DNA of 64,000 nt from 40CM-4-68-19 sp036513415. GTDB lineage: Bacteria; Myxococcota; Myxococcia; Myxococcales; 40CM-4-68-19. Positions within the stretch are counted from its first letter, which is position 1, and each line of letters begins with the position of its first letter. Shown piece by piece: positions 1-8,177 of this stretch. The notes under the pieces were generated by a model, which worked only from the letters and a program-made list of their open reading frames with translations, was not told the DNA's origin and did not search any database. The translations under genes and the position numbers were made by a program. Location: NCBI GenBank assembly GCA_036513415.1, contig DATBZA010000033.1, positions 7,478 to 71,477 of the forward strand, written 5' to 3'.

Positions 1-915
1 CCGGAGTCGCGCGTCGAGCGCGTCCGCTCGATTCCCGGTATCGAGCGCGCCGACAACCTGATCGTCAGCTTCCTCAACATCGACCTGCCCAGCGGCGCGC
101 AGGAGGGAATCATCGCTTATGCGCTGGAAGACTTCTCGCGCTGGGGCATTCCCTGGGGGAGATGGGAGGGCGAGCTCTCCGACCTGCGCCGGGGCGATTA
201 CCTCTTCCTCGACGAGAGCGCGACGAAGCGTTTCGGCCCCTTCGAGGTCGGCGAGTACCGGGAAGTGAACCGCGAGCGGCTCCGCATCATCGGGCGCACG
301 CGCGAGGCGAAAAGCTTCACCACCACCCCGATGGCATTCATGGACTTCCGCCTCGCGCAGCGCCTGAACGGGCAGACGTTGCGCGGCAACACTACCTACA
401 TCCTCGTCAAGCTCGCCCCCGGAGCGGACGCAAATGCCGTCACCGGCGAGATCCGCCGGCGCCTGCCCTACAACGATGTGCACACGCGCGCGGCGTGGGC
501 CTCCAAGTCGCGCAGCTACTGGGTGACGAACACCGGCCTGGGGTTCAACCTTTTCATCACCGTCTTCCTCGGCTGCCTGGTCGGCATCGTGGTCGTGGCC
601 CAGACGCTCTACACCTCGACGATGGAGCACCTGAAGGAGTTCGGCACGGTCAAGGCGATCGGCGGCACCAACCGGGACATCTACACCATCCTCACCCGGC
701 AGGCGGGCGTCTCGGCGCTGATCGGGTACGTGCTCGGGGCGATCCCCGCGTTGCTCATCCGGCCCGTCGTCGCCGGCGCGGGCCTGAAGCTCATCCTGCA
801 GCCTTCGTTCATGGCGGCGGTGCTGGTGGGCACCCTGGTGTTCTGCGTCGCCGCCTCGTTGCTCTCGTTCACCAAGGTGGCCCGGATCGATCCTGGCCTG
901 GTCTTCCGCGGATAG
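1..915 (+). CDS. ABC transporter permease, FtsX/MacB/DevC type (5' end cut by window)
   Basis: The frame is open from the first base and ends at the TAG at 913-915, so the N-terminus lies outside the window. The 304 visible residues hold a periplasmic MacB-like domain followed by three C-terminal membrane segments (about 182-204, 234-254 and 272-290). Between the first and second is a cytoplasmic loop containing 'FGTVKAIGGTNRDIY', typical of FtsX-family permeases of the DevC branch. The next genes are an ATPase (9 bp away) and an HlyD-type adaptor, so this is the inner-membrane pore of a tripartite exporter resembling cyanobacterial DevBCA or MacAB. Substrate is not evident. The family call is firm. 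Confidence 0.85.
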   Translation, partial: PESRVERVRSIPGIERADNLIVSFLNIDLPSGAQEGIIAYALEDFSRWGIPWGRWEGELSDLRRGDYLFLDESATKRFGPFEVGEYREVNRERLRIIGRTREAKSFTTTPMAFMDFRLAQRLNGQTLRGNTTYILVKLAPGADANAVTGEIRRRLPYNDVHTRAAWASKSRSYWVTNTGLGFNLFITVFLGCLVGIVVVAQTLYTSTMEHLKEFGTVKAIGGTNRDIYTILTRQAGVSALIGYVLGAIPALLIRPVVAGAGLKLILQPSFMAAVLVGTLVFCVAASLLSFTKVARIDPGLVFRG

Positions 916-924
916 GACACTCCC

Positions 925-1614
925 ATGCCCGTGCTGACGGCTCGTGAAGTGGTGAAGACGTTCCAGGAAGGACGCGAAGAAGTCCACGTGCTGCGGGGCG
1001 TGTCGCTCGACCTGCACCCCGGCGAAGTGGTGGCGCTCGAGGGCCCGTCGGGGTCGGGGAAGACCACCTTGCTCTCGATCCTCGGTTGCATCCTCACCGC
1101 GACGCGCGGCGAGGTCACGGTCGACGGCGTGCGCATCGATCCCGCCCGCCCCGAGCGCCTTCCAGCCGTGCGGCGCAAGAGCATCGGTTTCGTCTTCCAG
1201 CAGTTCAATCTGTTCCCTGCCCTCACCGCGGTGGAGAACGTCGAGTACGCGCTCAACGTGAAGGGGATTCGCGGGCCCGAGGCGCGCAAGGAAGCGGACG
1301 CGCTCATCGACGCAGTGGGTCTCTCCGACCGCCGCGACTTCCTCCCCCGCGATCTCTCGGGCGGGCAGAAACAGCGCATCGCCATCGCCCGGGCACTTTG
1401 CAACAGCCCCGCGGTGCTGCTGGCCGATGAGCCCACGGCCAACCTCGACTCGCAGGTCGGCAGCCAGGTGCTGGAGCTGTTTCGCGGGCTGGCCCGCCGG
1501 CAGAACCGCGCCCTGCTCATCGTCACCCATGACCCGCGGGTGCGCGCCGTCTGTGATCGGGTGCTGCACATCGCCGACGGAAAGCTGCTCCCCGAATCGC
1601 GCATCGCCGCATGA
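925..1614 (+). CDS. ABC transporter ATP-binding protein, MacB/DevA/LolD type
   Basis: This 229-residue single nucleotide-binding domain energises the exporter with the preceding permease. Visible motifs are Walker A GPSGSGKTT (about residues 40-48), the Q-loop in 'FVFQQFNLFPALTAVENV', signature LSGGQKQRIAIARAL, Walker B VLLADEPTANLD and the H-loop 'IVTHDPR'. The 'FQQFNL' segment and the length are those of MacB/LolD-type ATPases. It starts 9 bp after the permease stop and is followed by the adaptor gene, which indicates one transcript. No substrate can be inferred. Confidence 0.9.
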   Translation: MPVLTAREVVKTFQEGREEVHVLRGVSLDLHPGEVVALEGPSGSGKTTLLSILGCILTATRGEVTVDGVRIDPARPERLPAVRRKSIGFVFQQFNLFPALTAVENVEYALNVKGIRGPEARKEADALIDAVGLSDRRDFLPRDLSGGQKQRIAIARALCNSPAVLLADEPTANLDSQVGSQVLELFRGLARRQNRALLIVTHDPRVRAVCDRVLHIADGKLLPESRIAA

Positions 1615-1639
1615 GCTCTTCTGCAAGGAGGAAGTCGCC

Positions 1640-2581
1640 ATGAAGTCCCGAACCATCACCGTCCTGTCCGCCCTCGGCGCCGCCGCCGCGCTCGCCCTTG
1701 CCTGGGTCTCCGCTCCGGCCCGGGCACAGAAGCCAACAGCCTTGCCCGCCCCCGCAACGATCCGCGCCGAGGGCCGGCTCGAGGCGGAGCCGGGTGCCCA
1801 CGTCGTCGTCGGCACCGAAATGGCTGGCACCATCGTGCTCCTCGCCGTCAAGGACCGTCAGGAAGTGAAGAAGGGACAGGTCCTGGTGGAGCTGCGGGCG
1901 GACGAGCAGCGGGCCGCGCTGCTGGAGATGGAAGCGCAGCGGCGCCTCGCGCTGACGGATGAGAAGCAGGGTCTGGCGGAGGAACGCGCCGCCCTGGCCG
2001 GTCTCAAGCTGGCGGAAACGCAGCTGCGGCGAGCGCAACATCTCGCTGCGAACGGGACGGTGGCGCAGGAACAGCTGGACCGGGCGCAGCGCGACCACGA
2101 CGATGCGGAAGCGCGGCTCGACCAGTCCCGCGCGCGCACCGCCGGCGCGCTGGCGAGAGCTTCAGCGGCGCAGGCTGGCGCGGAGCGGCTGCGCGCGGTC
2201 GTCCAGCGGGCGCGGATCGTCTCGCCCATCGACGGCGTCGTGCTCGCCCATCACGCGGAGGAGGGCGAGACAGTGACCTCGGGGGCGGCGCTGGTGACGG
2301 TGGCGGACCTGCGGCGCACGCGGGTCGAGGCGGAAGTGGACGAGTTCGACTCGCCGGCGCTGCGCGAAGGGGCCGAGGTGGCGCTGAGCATCGAAGGACT
2401 CCCCGGAAGGTCGTTCCGCGGCCGCGTGTCCGAGATCCCCGACGAGGTGGTGCCGCGGCAGCTGAAGCCGGAAGACCCGGGGCGACCCTCGAACACTCGT
2501 GTCGTGCGCGCGAAGATTACGCTGGTCGACAGAGCACCGCTTCGCCTCGGGCAGCGGGTCGAGGTCGCGATCGCCCGCTGA
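1640..2581 (+). CDS. HlyD-family periplasmic adaptor (membrane fusion) protein, DevB-like
   Basis: The ATG at 1640 is chosen because AAGGAGG lies at 1624-1630 and the protein then begins with a signal peptide (hydrophobic stretch about 8-27, ending 'APARA'). The open frame extends further upstream, but only over the preceding ATPase gene. The 313 residues show a lipoyl/barrel-sandwich half ('AGTIVLLAVKDRQEVKKGQVLVEL' area, about 55-80), a long Ala/Glu/Arg-rich coiled-coil hairpin (about 85-190), the second barrel half ('ARIVSPIDGVV') and a beta-barrel domain. It would link the inner-membrane exporter to an outer-membrane channel. No TolC-like gene is visible here. Confidence 0.85.
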   Translation: MKSRTITVLSALGAAAALALAWVSAPARAQKPTALPAPATIRAEGRLEAEPGAHVVVGTEMAGTIVLLAVKDRQEVKKGQVLVELRADEQRAALLEMEAQRRLALTDEKQGLAEERAALAGLKLAETQLRRAQHLAANGTVAQEQLDRAQRDHDDAEARLDQSRARTAGALARASAAQAGAERLRAVVQRARIVSPIDGVVLAHHAEEGETVTSGAALVTVADLRRTRVEAEVDEFDSPALREGAEVALSIEGLPGRSFRGRVSEIPDEVVPRQLKPEDPGRPSNTRVVRAKITLVDRAPLRLGQRVEVAIAR

Positions 2582-2594
2582 CTCGGCCGAGACG

Positions 2595-3851
2595 TCAGGA
2601 GAATGCCGCTGCCGCGGCCGCGCGCCGCGCGAAGAACTGCTCCTCCGCCGCGCTTCGCGCCAGCCGCTGCGCCTCCTGGAAGCGCTCAGCGGCTTTCTCG
2701 CGCTCGCCGAGGCGCGAATGGAGCTCCCCGAAAGCAGCCGCGTAGAAGGGGTACGCAGCCAGCTTGTCCCGCTGCGCGATCGCCTCGAGCTCTTCCAGCC
2801 CCCGGCGCGCCCCGAACGCCATCCCGAAGGCGATCGCGCGGCTCAGCGCCACGACCGGCGAGGGTCGCAGCGCGAAGAGCGATTCGTACAGGCGCGCGAC
2901 CTGCGCCCAGTCGGTCTCCTCTACGCTCCTGGCCCGGCAATGAAGCGCCGCGATCGCCGCTTCGAAATGGAACGCGCTCGGCACCTCGCCCGCTGCGGCG
3001 CGCCCGAGAAACCCGAGCCCCTGCTCGATCAGCTCCCTGTCCCAGCGCGAGCGGTCCTGCTCGCCGAGCGGTACGAGCTCGCCTCCCTCGATGCGCGTCT
3101 CGATCCTCGCCGCGTGAAAACACATCAGCGCGATCAGTGCGTAGCTCTTCGGCGTCGCCGCCGCCGGCAGCTCGACGAGCCGCAGCGCGAGCCGCAGAGC
3201 CTCGTAGCAGAGCTCTTTGCGCACCACCGTGTTGGGATGCGCGCCGTGGTAGCCCTCGTTGAAGAGCAGATGCAGCGCGTCGTGCACGGTATCGAGCCGA
3301 GCCAGAACCTCGCCGGCCGAGCGTATGTCGAACAGCACGCCGCGCCGTGCGAGCGACTCCCGCGCGCGGACCAGCCGCTTCTCGATCGCCGCCTCCGAGG
3401 CGAGAAATGCCTGCGCGATCTCCCCGATGCCGAAACCGCACGGATACCGCAGGATGATCGCGAGCTGCGAGTCCGGGCTCAGGGCGGGATCGCAGCAGGA
3501 GAACATGAGCCGCAGATCGTCGTCCTCGATCGCGTGCTCGTCGAAGAGCGCATCGATGGCCGGCAGGAGCGTCCACTCGGATTGAAGCTCGGGAGCGACG
3601 CGCCCCTGGAGCGCCCCGCGCCGCACCAGGTCGATGGCGCGGTTCTTCGCCGCGCGCATCAGCCAGGCAGGCGGGTTGTCTGGCACCCGCCCGTACTTCC
3701 ACGCCTCGAGCGCGGTGCAGAGGACGTCCTGCACCGCGTCCTCGGCCAGCGCGAGGTTCTGCGTCCCCAGCGCGCGGACCAGCGCCGCGACCATCCTGCC
3801 CGCTTCACGCCGGAAGAGGTGGTCGACGAGCTGTGGAGCGGATTCGCTCAC
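2595..3851 (-). CDS. RNA polymerase sigma-70 family (ECF-like) factor with C-terminal DUF6596 domain
   Basis: The start is a GTG at 3851 that overlaps the stop of the upstream YCII gene by 4 bases (GTGA), so the two are translationally coupled. The 418 residues contain sigma region 2 (about 10-75: 'VDHLFRREAGRMVAALVRALG...LAEDAVQD'), region 4 (about 115-165: 'ILRYPCGFGIGEIAQAFLASEAAIEKRLVRAR') and a long helical C-terminal part with the 'LFNEGYH' segment typical of DUF6596. Pairing of such sigma factors with a YCII-type small protein is common in actinobacteria and myxobacteria. No anti-sigma factor is adjacent, so the C-terminal extension may control activity. That last point is inference. 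Confidence 0.88.
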   Translation of the reverse strand: MSESAPQLVDHLFRREAGRMVAALVRALGTQNLALAEDAVQDVLCTALEAWKYGRVPDNPPAWLMRAAKNRAIDLVRRGALQGRVAPELQSEWTLLPAIDALFDEHAIEDDDLRLMFSCCDPALSPDSQLAIILRYPCGFGIGEIAQAFLASEAAIEKRLVRARESLARRGVLFDIRSAGEVLARLDTVHDALHLLFNEGYHGAHPNTVVRKELCYEALRLALRLVELPAAATPKSYALIALMCFHAARIETRIEGGELVPLGEQDRSRWDRELIEQGLGFLGRAAAGEVPSAFHFEAAIAALHCRARSVEETDWAQVARLYESLFALRPSPVVALSRAIAFGMAFGARRGLEELEAIAQRDKLAAYPFYAAAFGELHSRLGEREKAAERFQEAQRLARSAAEEQFFARRAAAAAAFS

Positions 3852-4192
3852 GTTTCCAGCGCCCGCACCGGGCGCACTTCGACGCTCCAGTCGCCATCGA
3901 GGGCTGGGCATCCGCGGGCGAGCTCGACCGCCTCGTCGATCGAGCGGGCGGTAATCACCGTGTATCCGCCGACCAGGTCCTTTGCCTCGGCGTACGGCGC
4001 ATCGGTGACCGTCCTCTTCGGCCCGCGCACGGTCTTGCCGCCGTGCTCGAGCGGATCGCCGGCGCCGTGGAAATGGCCCTTCTTCGTCAGGGTGTCCATC
4101 CACGCCATCCAGGTCTTCATCATCTGCTGCATCTGCTCGGGCGTGCTCTGGGTCGGAGGGTTGCCGCGGAAGAGGAAAATGAACTTTGCCAT
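3848..4192 (-). CDS. YCII/DGPF-domain protein
   Basis: This 114-residue protein has the ferredoxin-like YCII fold signature: beta strand 'AKFIFLFRG' at the N-terminus, the middle segment 'TVTDAPYAEAKDLVGGYTVI', then 'ARSIDEAVELARGCPAL' and 'SVEVRPVRAL' at the C-terminus. AAGGAG lies about 8 bp before the ATG. Its last codons overlap the GTG of the sigma-factor gene. Biochemical function is not established for this subgroup. Coupling with a sigma factor suggests a regulatory or stress role. Two more YCII loci occur in the window (8178-8858 and 16508-17239). Confidence 0.85.
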   Translation of the reverse strand: MAKFIFLFRGNPPTQSTPEQMQQMMKTWMAWMDTLTKKGHFHGAGDPLEHGGKTVRGPKRTVTDAPYAEAKDLVGGYTVITARSIDEAVELARGCPALDGDWSVEVRPVRALET

Positions 4193-4265
4193 CGTGTTCT
4201 CCTTACCTCCGGGTTTGTGGAGGTTACCTCAACGACGAACGAGCGCGACAGACCCGGACATGGGT

Positions 4266-5234
4266 CTAGGAACGGAACCGATCGAATGTCTCGAGGACGA
4301 GGCCCGACGCCTCGAACGCCGCGTCGACCGCGGCGACGAAGCGCTCCGTGTCGCTCGGAGCGGAGGCGAGCTCGGCGAGCGGATCGGAACGATCGAGGAG
4401 GCGATCCAGGTCGGCGATGCTGAACGCGTCCGGATCGCTGGTCTCGATCTCGGACCAGGTCAGCGGCGTCGCCACCGTGGCGCGCGGCCGCGCGCGGAGC
4501 GAGTACGGCGCGATCACGGTCGCGATCGGGCTGTTCCGCAGCCAATCGATGAAGACGCGCCCACCCCGCAACGCTATGCGGAACACGATGGTGAGCTCTT
4601 CTCCGTGCTTGGTCGCGAGGAGCGCAGAGAATTTCTGGAGCGTGACGGCGATCGTCTCGCTCGAAGCCGACGGGCGGATCGGCGATACGACGTGATAGCC
4701 CTTCGACCCCGTCGCGACCGGCACGCTCGCCAGGCCGTGCTCGGCGAGCTCATCGCGGACGATGTACGCCGCGCGCCGGACGCCCGCGAACGGGCCGGGC
4801 GGCGGGTCGAGATCGATGACCAGGCGATCCGGGTGGACGAGATCGGCAGCGCGCGACGTCGGGACGTGGAGCTCGATCGCACCCTGGTTCGCGAGGTACG
4901 CGAGATGTTCAGGCTGGCGCACGACGGGATAGACCGTGAAGTCCTGGTCCTTGCCTCCCTTGCTCGGGTGCTTTTTCGACGCCGCGCGGCTCCGCGGCAC
5001 GGCGAAGCGCTCGATCGACTCCGGGTAATGATCAGGGACGTTCTTCTGGAAGAACCCGGGCGCGCCGAGCCCCTTCGGGTAGCGGCGAATGGAGAGAGGA
5101 CGACCCAAGACGTGCGGCAGCGCGCGAGATGCGATCCGCTCGTAGTACGCGACGACGTCGCCCTTGGTCCGGCCGATCTCCGGGAAGACGACGCGGTCCG
5201 GGTTCGAGACTTCCAGCATTCTCCGTCCCGTCAC
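4266..5234 (-). CDS. Stand-alone LigD-type polymerase (primase-polymerase) domain protein
   Basis: The 322-residue protein matches the polymerase domain of bacterial non-homologous end-joining ligase D and has no ligase or phosphoesterase domain. Visible features are 'VSNPDRVVFPE...TKGDVVAYYERIA' at the N-terminus, 'RYPKGLGAPGFFQKN', the catalytic acidic motif 'VIDLDPPPG' (about residues 139-147), 'ATGSKGYHVV' and the late 'VFIDWLRNSPIATVIAPYSLRARP' segment. It would extend or fill DNA or RNA ends in double-strand break repair. No Ku gene or ligase gene is in the window. An alternative start at codon 6 (MLEVSNP) is possible. The dispersed 31-bp repeat lies just upstream of its start. Confidence 0.88.
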   Translation of the reverse strand: MTGRRMLEVSNPDRVVFPEIGRTKGDVVAYYERIASRALPHVLGRPLSIRRYPKGLGAPGFFQKNVPDHYPESIERFAVPRSRAASKKHPSKGGKDQDFTVYPVVRQPEHLAYLANQGAIELHVPTSRAADLVHPDRLVIDLDPPPGPFAGVRRAAYIVRDELAEHGLASVPVATGSKGYHVVSPIRPSASSETIAVTLQKFSALLATKHGEELTIVFRIALRGGRVFIDWLRNSPIATVIAPYSLRARPRATVATPLTWSEIETSDPDAFSIADLDRLLDRSDPLAELASAPSDTERFVAAVDAAFEASGLVLETFDRFRS

Positions 5235-5240
5235 GTCCGA

Positions 5241-5271
5241 TGACGCGGCGCGTCCCGCCCCGGGACGAGTT
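5241..5271 (+). repeat. Dispersed 31-bp intergenic repeat, copy A
   Basis: The element begins TGACGC, has a GC-rich centre ending CCCGCCCCGGGACG and finishes ACGAGTT. It lies 6 bp upstream of the LigD-polymerase start on the opposite strand. It matches copy B (10581-10611) and copy C (30085-30115) at most positions and copy D (19414-19446) more weakly. All four have the same orientation. Its role is unknown: promoter element, regulator site or small mobile repeat. Confidence 0.6.
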
Positions 5272-5300
5272 CGAGAACCTGATGGGCGGTGCGCAAAGAG

Positions 5301-5729
5301 TCAGCCCTCCAGCGCCTCGATGTCATTTGCTGCCAGCCAGGCGCGAAGCCGGCCATTGACCCGCTCCTCCTGGAAACGGAACCACCGGTCGCGTTCCTGC
5401 GGGGCTCGGATGAGCACGTCCTTGAAACGGCGGAACGCGCCCTTGCCTGCGATCGCGACATCGAGCAGGTCTCGCAGACTGGAGTCGGCTACCGTGGCGA
5501 TGAACTCCTCCATGTCACGGTACCCCTCGTGCGGATCCTCCGGGTCGATGCCGAGGAACCGGCCGGTCTCGTCCTCCTCGATTTCCTCGATGGAGAGCGG
5601 CAACTCGTCGTCCTCGGCGAGCCGGAGCACTGCGCCGGTCTCGGTATCGAGGACCCACGAATACTCACTGGTCCGGTCGTCGAATGCCCAGCGCAGCTCT
5701 TCCAGGGCGATGCGCAGCTTCTTCGCCAT
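5301..5729 (-). CDS. UPF0158 family protein
   Basis: The ATG at 5729 is preferred over the in-frame one 30 bp upstream because AAAGG sits at ribosome-binding distance and the family motif begins immediately ('MAKKLRIALEELRWAFDD'). The 142 residues follow the UPF0158 pattern: an N-terminal segment with 'SEYSWVLDTETGAVL', an acidic middle ('SIEEIEEDET'), then 'YRDMEEFIATVADSSLRDLL', 'GKGAFRRFKDVL' and 'RDRWFRFQEERVNGRLRAWL'. Molecular function is unknown for the family. It stands alone between the LigD-polymerase gene and a divergent TetR gene. Confidence 0.85.
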   Translation of the reverse strand: MAKKLRIALEELRWAFDDRTSEYSWVLDTETGAVLRLAEDDELPLSIEEIEEDETGRFLGIDPEDPHEGYRDMEEFIATVADSSLRDLLDVAIAGKGAFRRFKDVLIRAPQERDRWFRFQEERVNGRLRAWLAANDIEALEG

Positions 5730-5833
5730 GAAACGACCTTTTACACCGGAACGCGGCAATCAGGACTTGCGGCGAGAGGAGAATGGCGACAGAACCCTTG
5801 CTGATGCGACCTCTCCGCTGGTCGAGGGACTGA

Positions 5834-6406
5834 TTGGCCCGGACGCCTGAGTTCGACCAGGAGCAAGTGCTGGACGCGGCGCTGCACGCGTTCTGGCGAA
5901 AGGGCTACGAGGCGACCACGCTTTCCGACCTGCTCGAGGCCACCGGCCTGGCGCGGCAGAGCCTGTACAACACGTTCGGCGACAAGCGCGCGCTGTTCCT
6001 TGCCAGCCTGCGGCGCTACGCGGACGTCGGAATCGGCAGGTTGTCCGAGGCGCTCGAAGGAGGATCGGTGCGGGCTGCCATCCGCGGAGTCTTCGATGAT
6101 GCGCTGAACTGCTCCGATCGCGACCAAGGGTGCTTCTTGGTGAACGCCGCCACAGAGCTCCTGCCGCGCGACGCAGAAGTCGGTCGGCTGGTTGCATCGA
6201 CGCTGGCTCGGCAGGAACGCGCGCTGGCCGAGGCGCTGCGCCGCGGCGTGAGAGAAGGCGAATTGCACCTGACGCCGAATCGCATCGAGCAGACCGCCCG
6301 TTTCCTGGTCGGCGCGCTGCAGGGCCTGCGCGTGATGGTCAAGGCGATGCCCGGGTCGGCCGCCCTGCGGGACATGGTGGCTGTGACGCTCCGTGCCATC
6401 GACTGA
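5834..6406 (+). CDS. TetR/AcrR family transcriptional repressor
   Basis: The 190-residue protein has an N-terminal helix-turn-helix (about 8-55: 'VLDAALHAFWRKGYEATTLSDLLEATGLARQSLYNTFGDKRALF') and a C-terminal ligand domain containing 'DQGCFLVNAATEL' and 'RFLVGALQGLRVMVKA', a common TetR C-terminal type in Proteobacteria. The first usable codon is a TTG at 5834; no better start was found. It lies immediately upstream of an SDR gene, and two copies of a TAGACC-type palindrome sit between them, so it very likely represses that gene. Confidence 0.88.
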   Translation: MARTPEFDQEQVLDAALHAFWRKGYEATTLSDLLEATGLARQSLYNTFGDKRALFLASLRRYADVGIGRLSEALEGGSVRAAIRGVFDDALNCSDRDQGCFLVNAATELLPRDAEVGRLVASTLARQERALAEALRRGVREGELHLTPNRIEQTARFLVGALQGLRVMVKAMPGSAALRDMVAVTLRAID

Positions 6407-6420
6407 AGCACTCCCGATTC

Positions 6421-6481
6421 TAGACCGATGAGTCCATTTCGCACCGGCGGCATCCCAAGCCATACTAGACCGCATGGTCTA
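6421..6481 (+). promoter_or_regulatory. Probable TetR operators upstream of the SDR gene
   Basis: A perfect palindrome TAGACC-GCAT-GGTCTA lies at 6466-6481, 18 bp before the SDR start codon. A weaker copy, TAGACC-GATG-AGTCCA, lies at 6421-6436, 45 bp upstream. TAGACC/GGTCTA arms resemble boxes known for TetR repressors of the LmrA/YxaF type. The adjacent TetR gene (5834-6406) is the obvious binder. Site identity is inferred from symmetry and position. Confidence 0.7.
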
Positions 6482-6499
6482 CAATGACAGGAGTGTCAC

Positions 6500-7249
6500 A
6501 TGGGTAAGCTGTCGGGCAAGGTGGCAGTTATTACGGGTGGAACGACGGGGATCGGGCTGGCTACGGCGCGGCTTTTCGCCGCAGAGGGCGCGAAGGTGAT
6601 CGTTACCGGGCGCAACCCGGACACCGTGGCTGCGGCACGCAAGGAGCTGTCGCGGGTGGCAGAGGTGGTGCAGTCGGATGCGGGCGACTCCGCACAGGTG
6701 CGCAAGCTCTTCGAGGATATCGGCCGCGCGCATGGAAGGATTGACGTCCTCTTCCTCAACGCGGGGATCGCGAAGTTCGCTCCTCTCGCCGACTCGGAAG
6801 AGGAACTCTTCGACCATACTATCCAGGTCAACTTGAAAGGGCCATTCCTGGCGCTCCGGGCGGCACTACCGCTCCTGGGCAAGGGAGCGTCGGTGATCGT
6901 GAACACATCCGTCGTGTCGGAGCGAGCCTTTGCGGGCGCGGCCGTCTATTCGGCGAGCAAAGCCGGGTTGGCCGCCCTCGCCAGGGGCGCCGCGATTGAG
7001 CTGGCGGCGCGGGGCGTGCGCGTCAATGTCGTGAGGCCTGGGCCGATCACCACCCCGATCCTCGAGAAGATGGGTCTGTCGGCCGAGGCGCGCGATGCCT
7101 TCGTGCAGGGCGCAACCGAGCGCATCCCGCTGGGACGAATCGGTGCCGCCGTCGATGTCGCGCAGGCCGCGCTCTTCCTGGCCAGCGACGACGCCGCGTT
7201 CGTCACCGGGCACGAGCTGTCGGTGGATGGCGGCTTGCTCGCCGCCTGA
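6500..7249 (+). CDS. Short-chain dehydrogenase/reductase (SDR), classical type
   Basis: The 249-residue classical SDR has the cofactor motif TGGTTGIG (about 12-19), 'NAGIAKF' (NAG motif, about 84), the catalytic Ser in 'NTSVVSE' (about 135), YxxxK as 'YSASKAG' (about 150-156) and the C-terminal 'GHELSVDGG'. 'VTGRNPDT' after strand 2 suggests NADP(H). AGGAG precedes the ATG. It is the likely target of the TetR repressor just upstream, an arrangement common for inducible oxidoreductases acting on electrophilic or carbonyl compounds. Substrate is unknown. Confidence 0.88.
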   Translation: MGKLSGKVAVITGGTTGIGLATARLFAAEGAKVIVTGRNPDTVAAARKELSRVAEVVQSDAGDSAQVRKLFEDIGRAHGRIDVLFLNAGIAKFAPLADSEEELFDHTIQVNLKGPFLALRAALPLLGKGASVIVNTSVVSERAFAGAAVYSASKAGLAALARGAAIELAARGVRVNVVRPGPITTPILEKMGLSAEARDAFVQGATERIPLGRIGAAVDVAQAALFLASDDAAFVTGHELSVDGGLLAA

Positions 7250-7278
7250 CCGCCCTCGGCAGCTAACGCGGGCGCGGA

Positions 7279-8084
7279 TCAGTCGACGAGCGCTCCGCAC
7301 GAGAGGTTGGCAATCGCGGCGGTCATCGCGCTGGCCTGGTCGGAGGCCAGGAAGACCGCCGCGTTTGCCACCTCGTCCAAGGTGGGCAGCCGCTTGAGCA
7401 GGGTCGTCGTCGCCGCTTGCGCCAGCATGGCTTCGACGGTGATCCCTGCGCGCTCGGCGACGGGGCGGAACACGTCGCGGCTGTGCGAGCCCTTTGCCGT
7501 GGCTTCGGGGATCGCATGCGGCCGGAGGCAGTTGACCCGGATGCCGCCCGGTCCGAGCTCGGCGGCGAGGATGCGGGTGAAGGCTTCGACGGCCGCGCAA
7601 GTGACCCCGTAGCCGAGGAACCCGGTCCCCGCCATGCGCGACCCCGGCGTCGACAGGGTCAGGATCACGCCCCGGCCCGCCTTGATCATGTGCCGGGCGG
7701 CCGCCTTGGCGGTGATGAAGTTGGTCCGGGTGTAGCCCGTGATCGGCAGCGCATACTCCTCGAGCGACAGCTCCGCGAAGGGCGTGCCCTGGACATGCCG
7801 GATTCCAACCGCGTTGAGCGCGATGTCGATGCGGCCCGCCTTGGCTGCGACGGCATCGGCGTGGGCGTTCACCGCCCGCTCGTCGAGCGCGTCGACCTGG
7901 GCAGTCTCGGCCACGCCTCCCGCGGCCGAGACGTCCTTGGCCACAGCGTCGAGCTCGCCAGCGTGCGCCCGGCGAGGAACACCTTCGCGCCTTGCCGCGC
8001 AAAGGCCCGGGCGACAGCGCCGCCGATGGCGCCTCCGGCTCCGTGGATCAGGGCGGTCTTGTTCTCGAGGATTCTGTTCGTCAT
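7279..8084 (-). pseudogene. SDR family oxidoreductase interrupted by one frameshift
   Basis: The N-terminal part ('TALIHGAGGAIGGAVARAFARQGAKVFLAGRT', start 8084) and the C-terminal part ('AKDVSAAGGVAETAQVDAL' onward to the stop at 7279) lie in different frames of one SDR gene. The frames would join if a single G were restored near 7955-7958 (a gcGagctc context), giving a normal protein of about 268 residues. Cofactor glycines, 'NAVGIRH' and a catalytic region with 'YGVTCAAVEAF' are present. Either the gene is inactivated or this is a base-calling error. It is convergent with the preceding SDR gene. Confidence 0.75.
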
Positions 8085-8177
8085 GAGCGGATCACTCCAT
8101 CGTCGGTGGTGAAAGGCGAAATAGCTGCCACCCCCTCTCGACGATTGAGCGGTCCGCAGATCGACCGGGCCGCCCGC

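Noticed and set aside
2499..5243. A 914-codon open frame on the plus strand
   Set aside because: It runs antisense to the sigma factor, YCII and LigD-polymerase genes, all of which have clear families. Arg/Pro/Glu-rich composition is typical of antisense frames in high-GC DNA.
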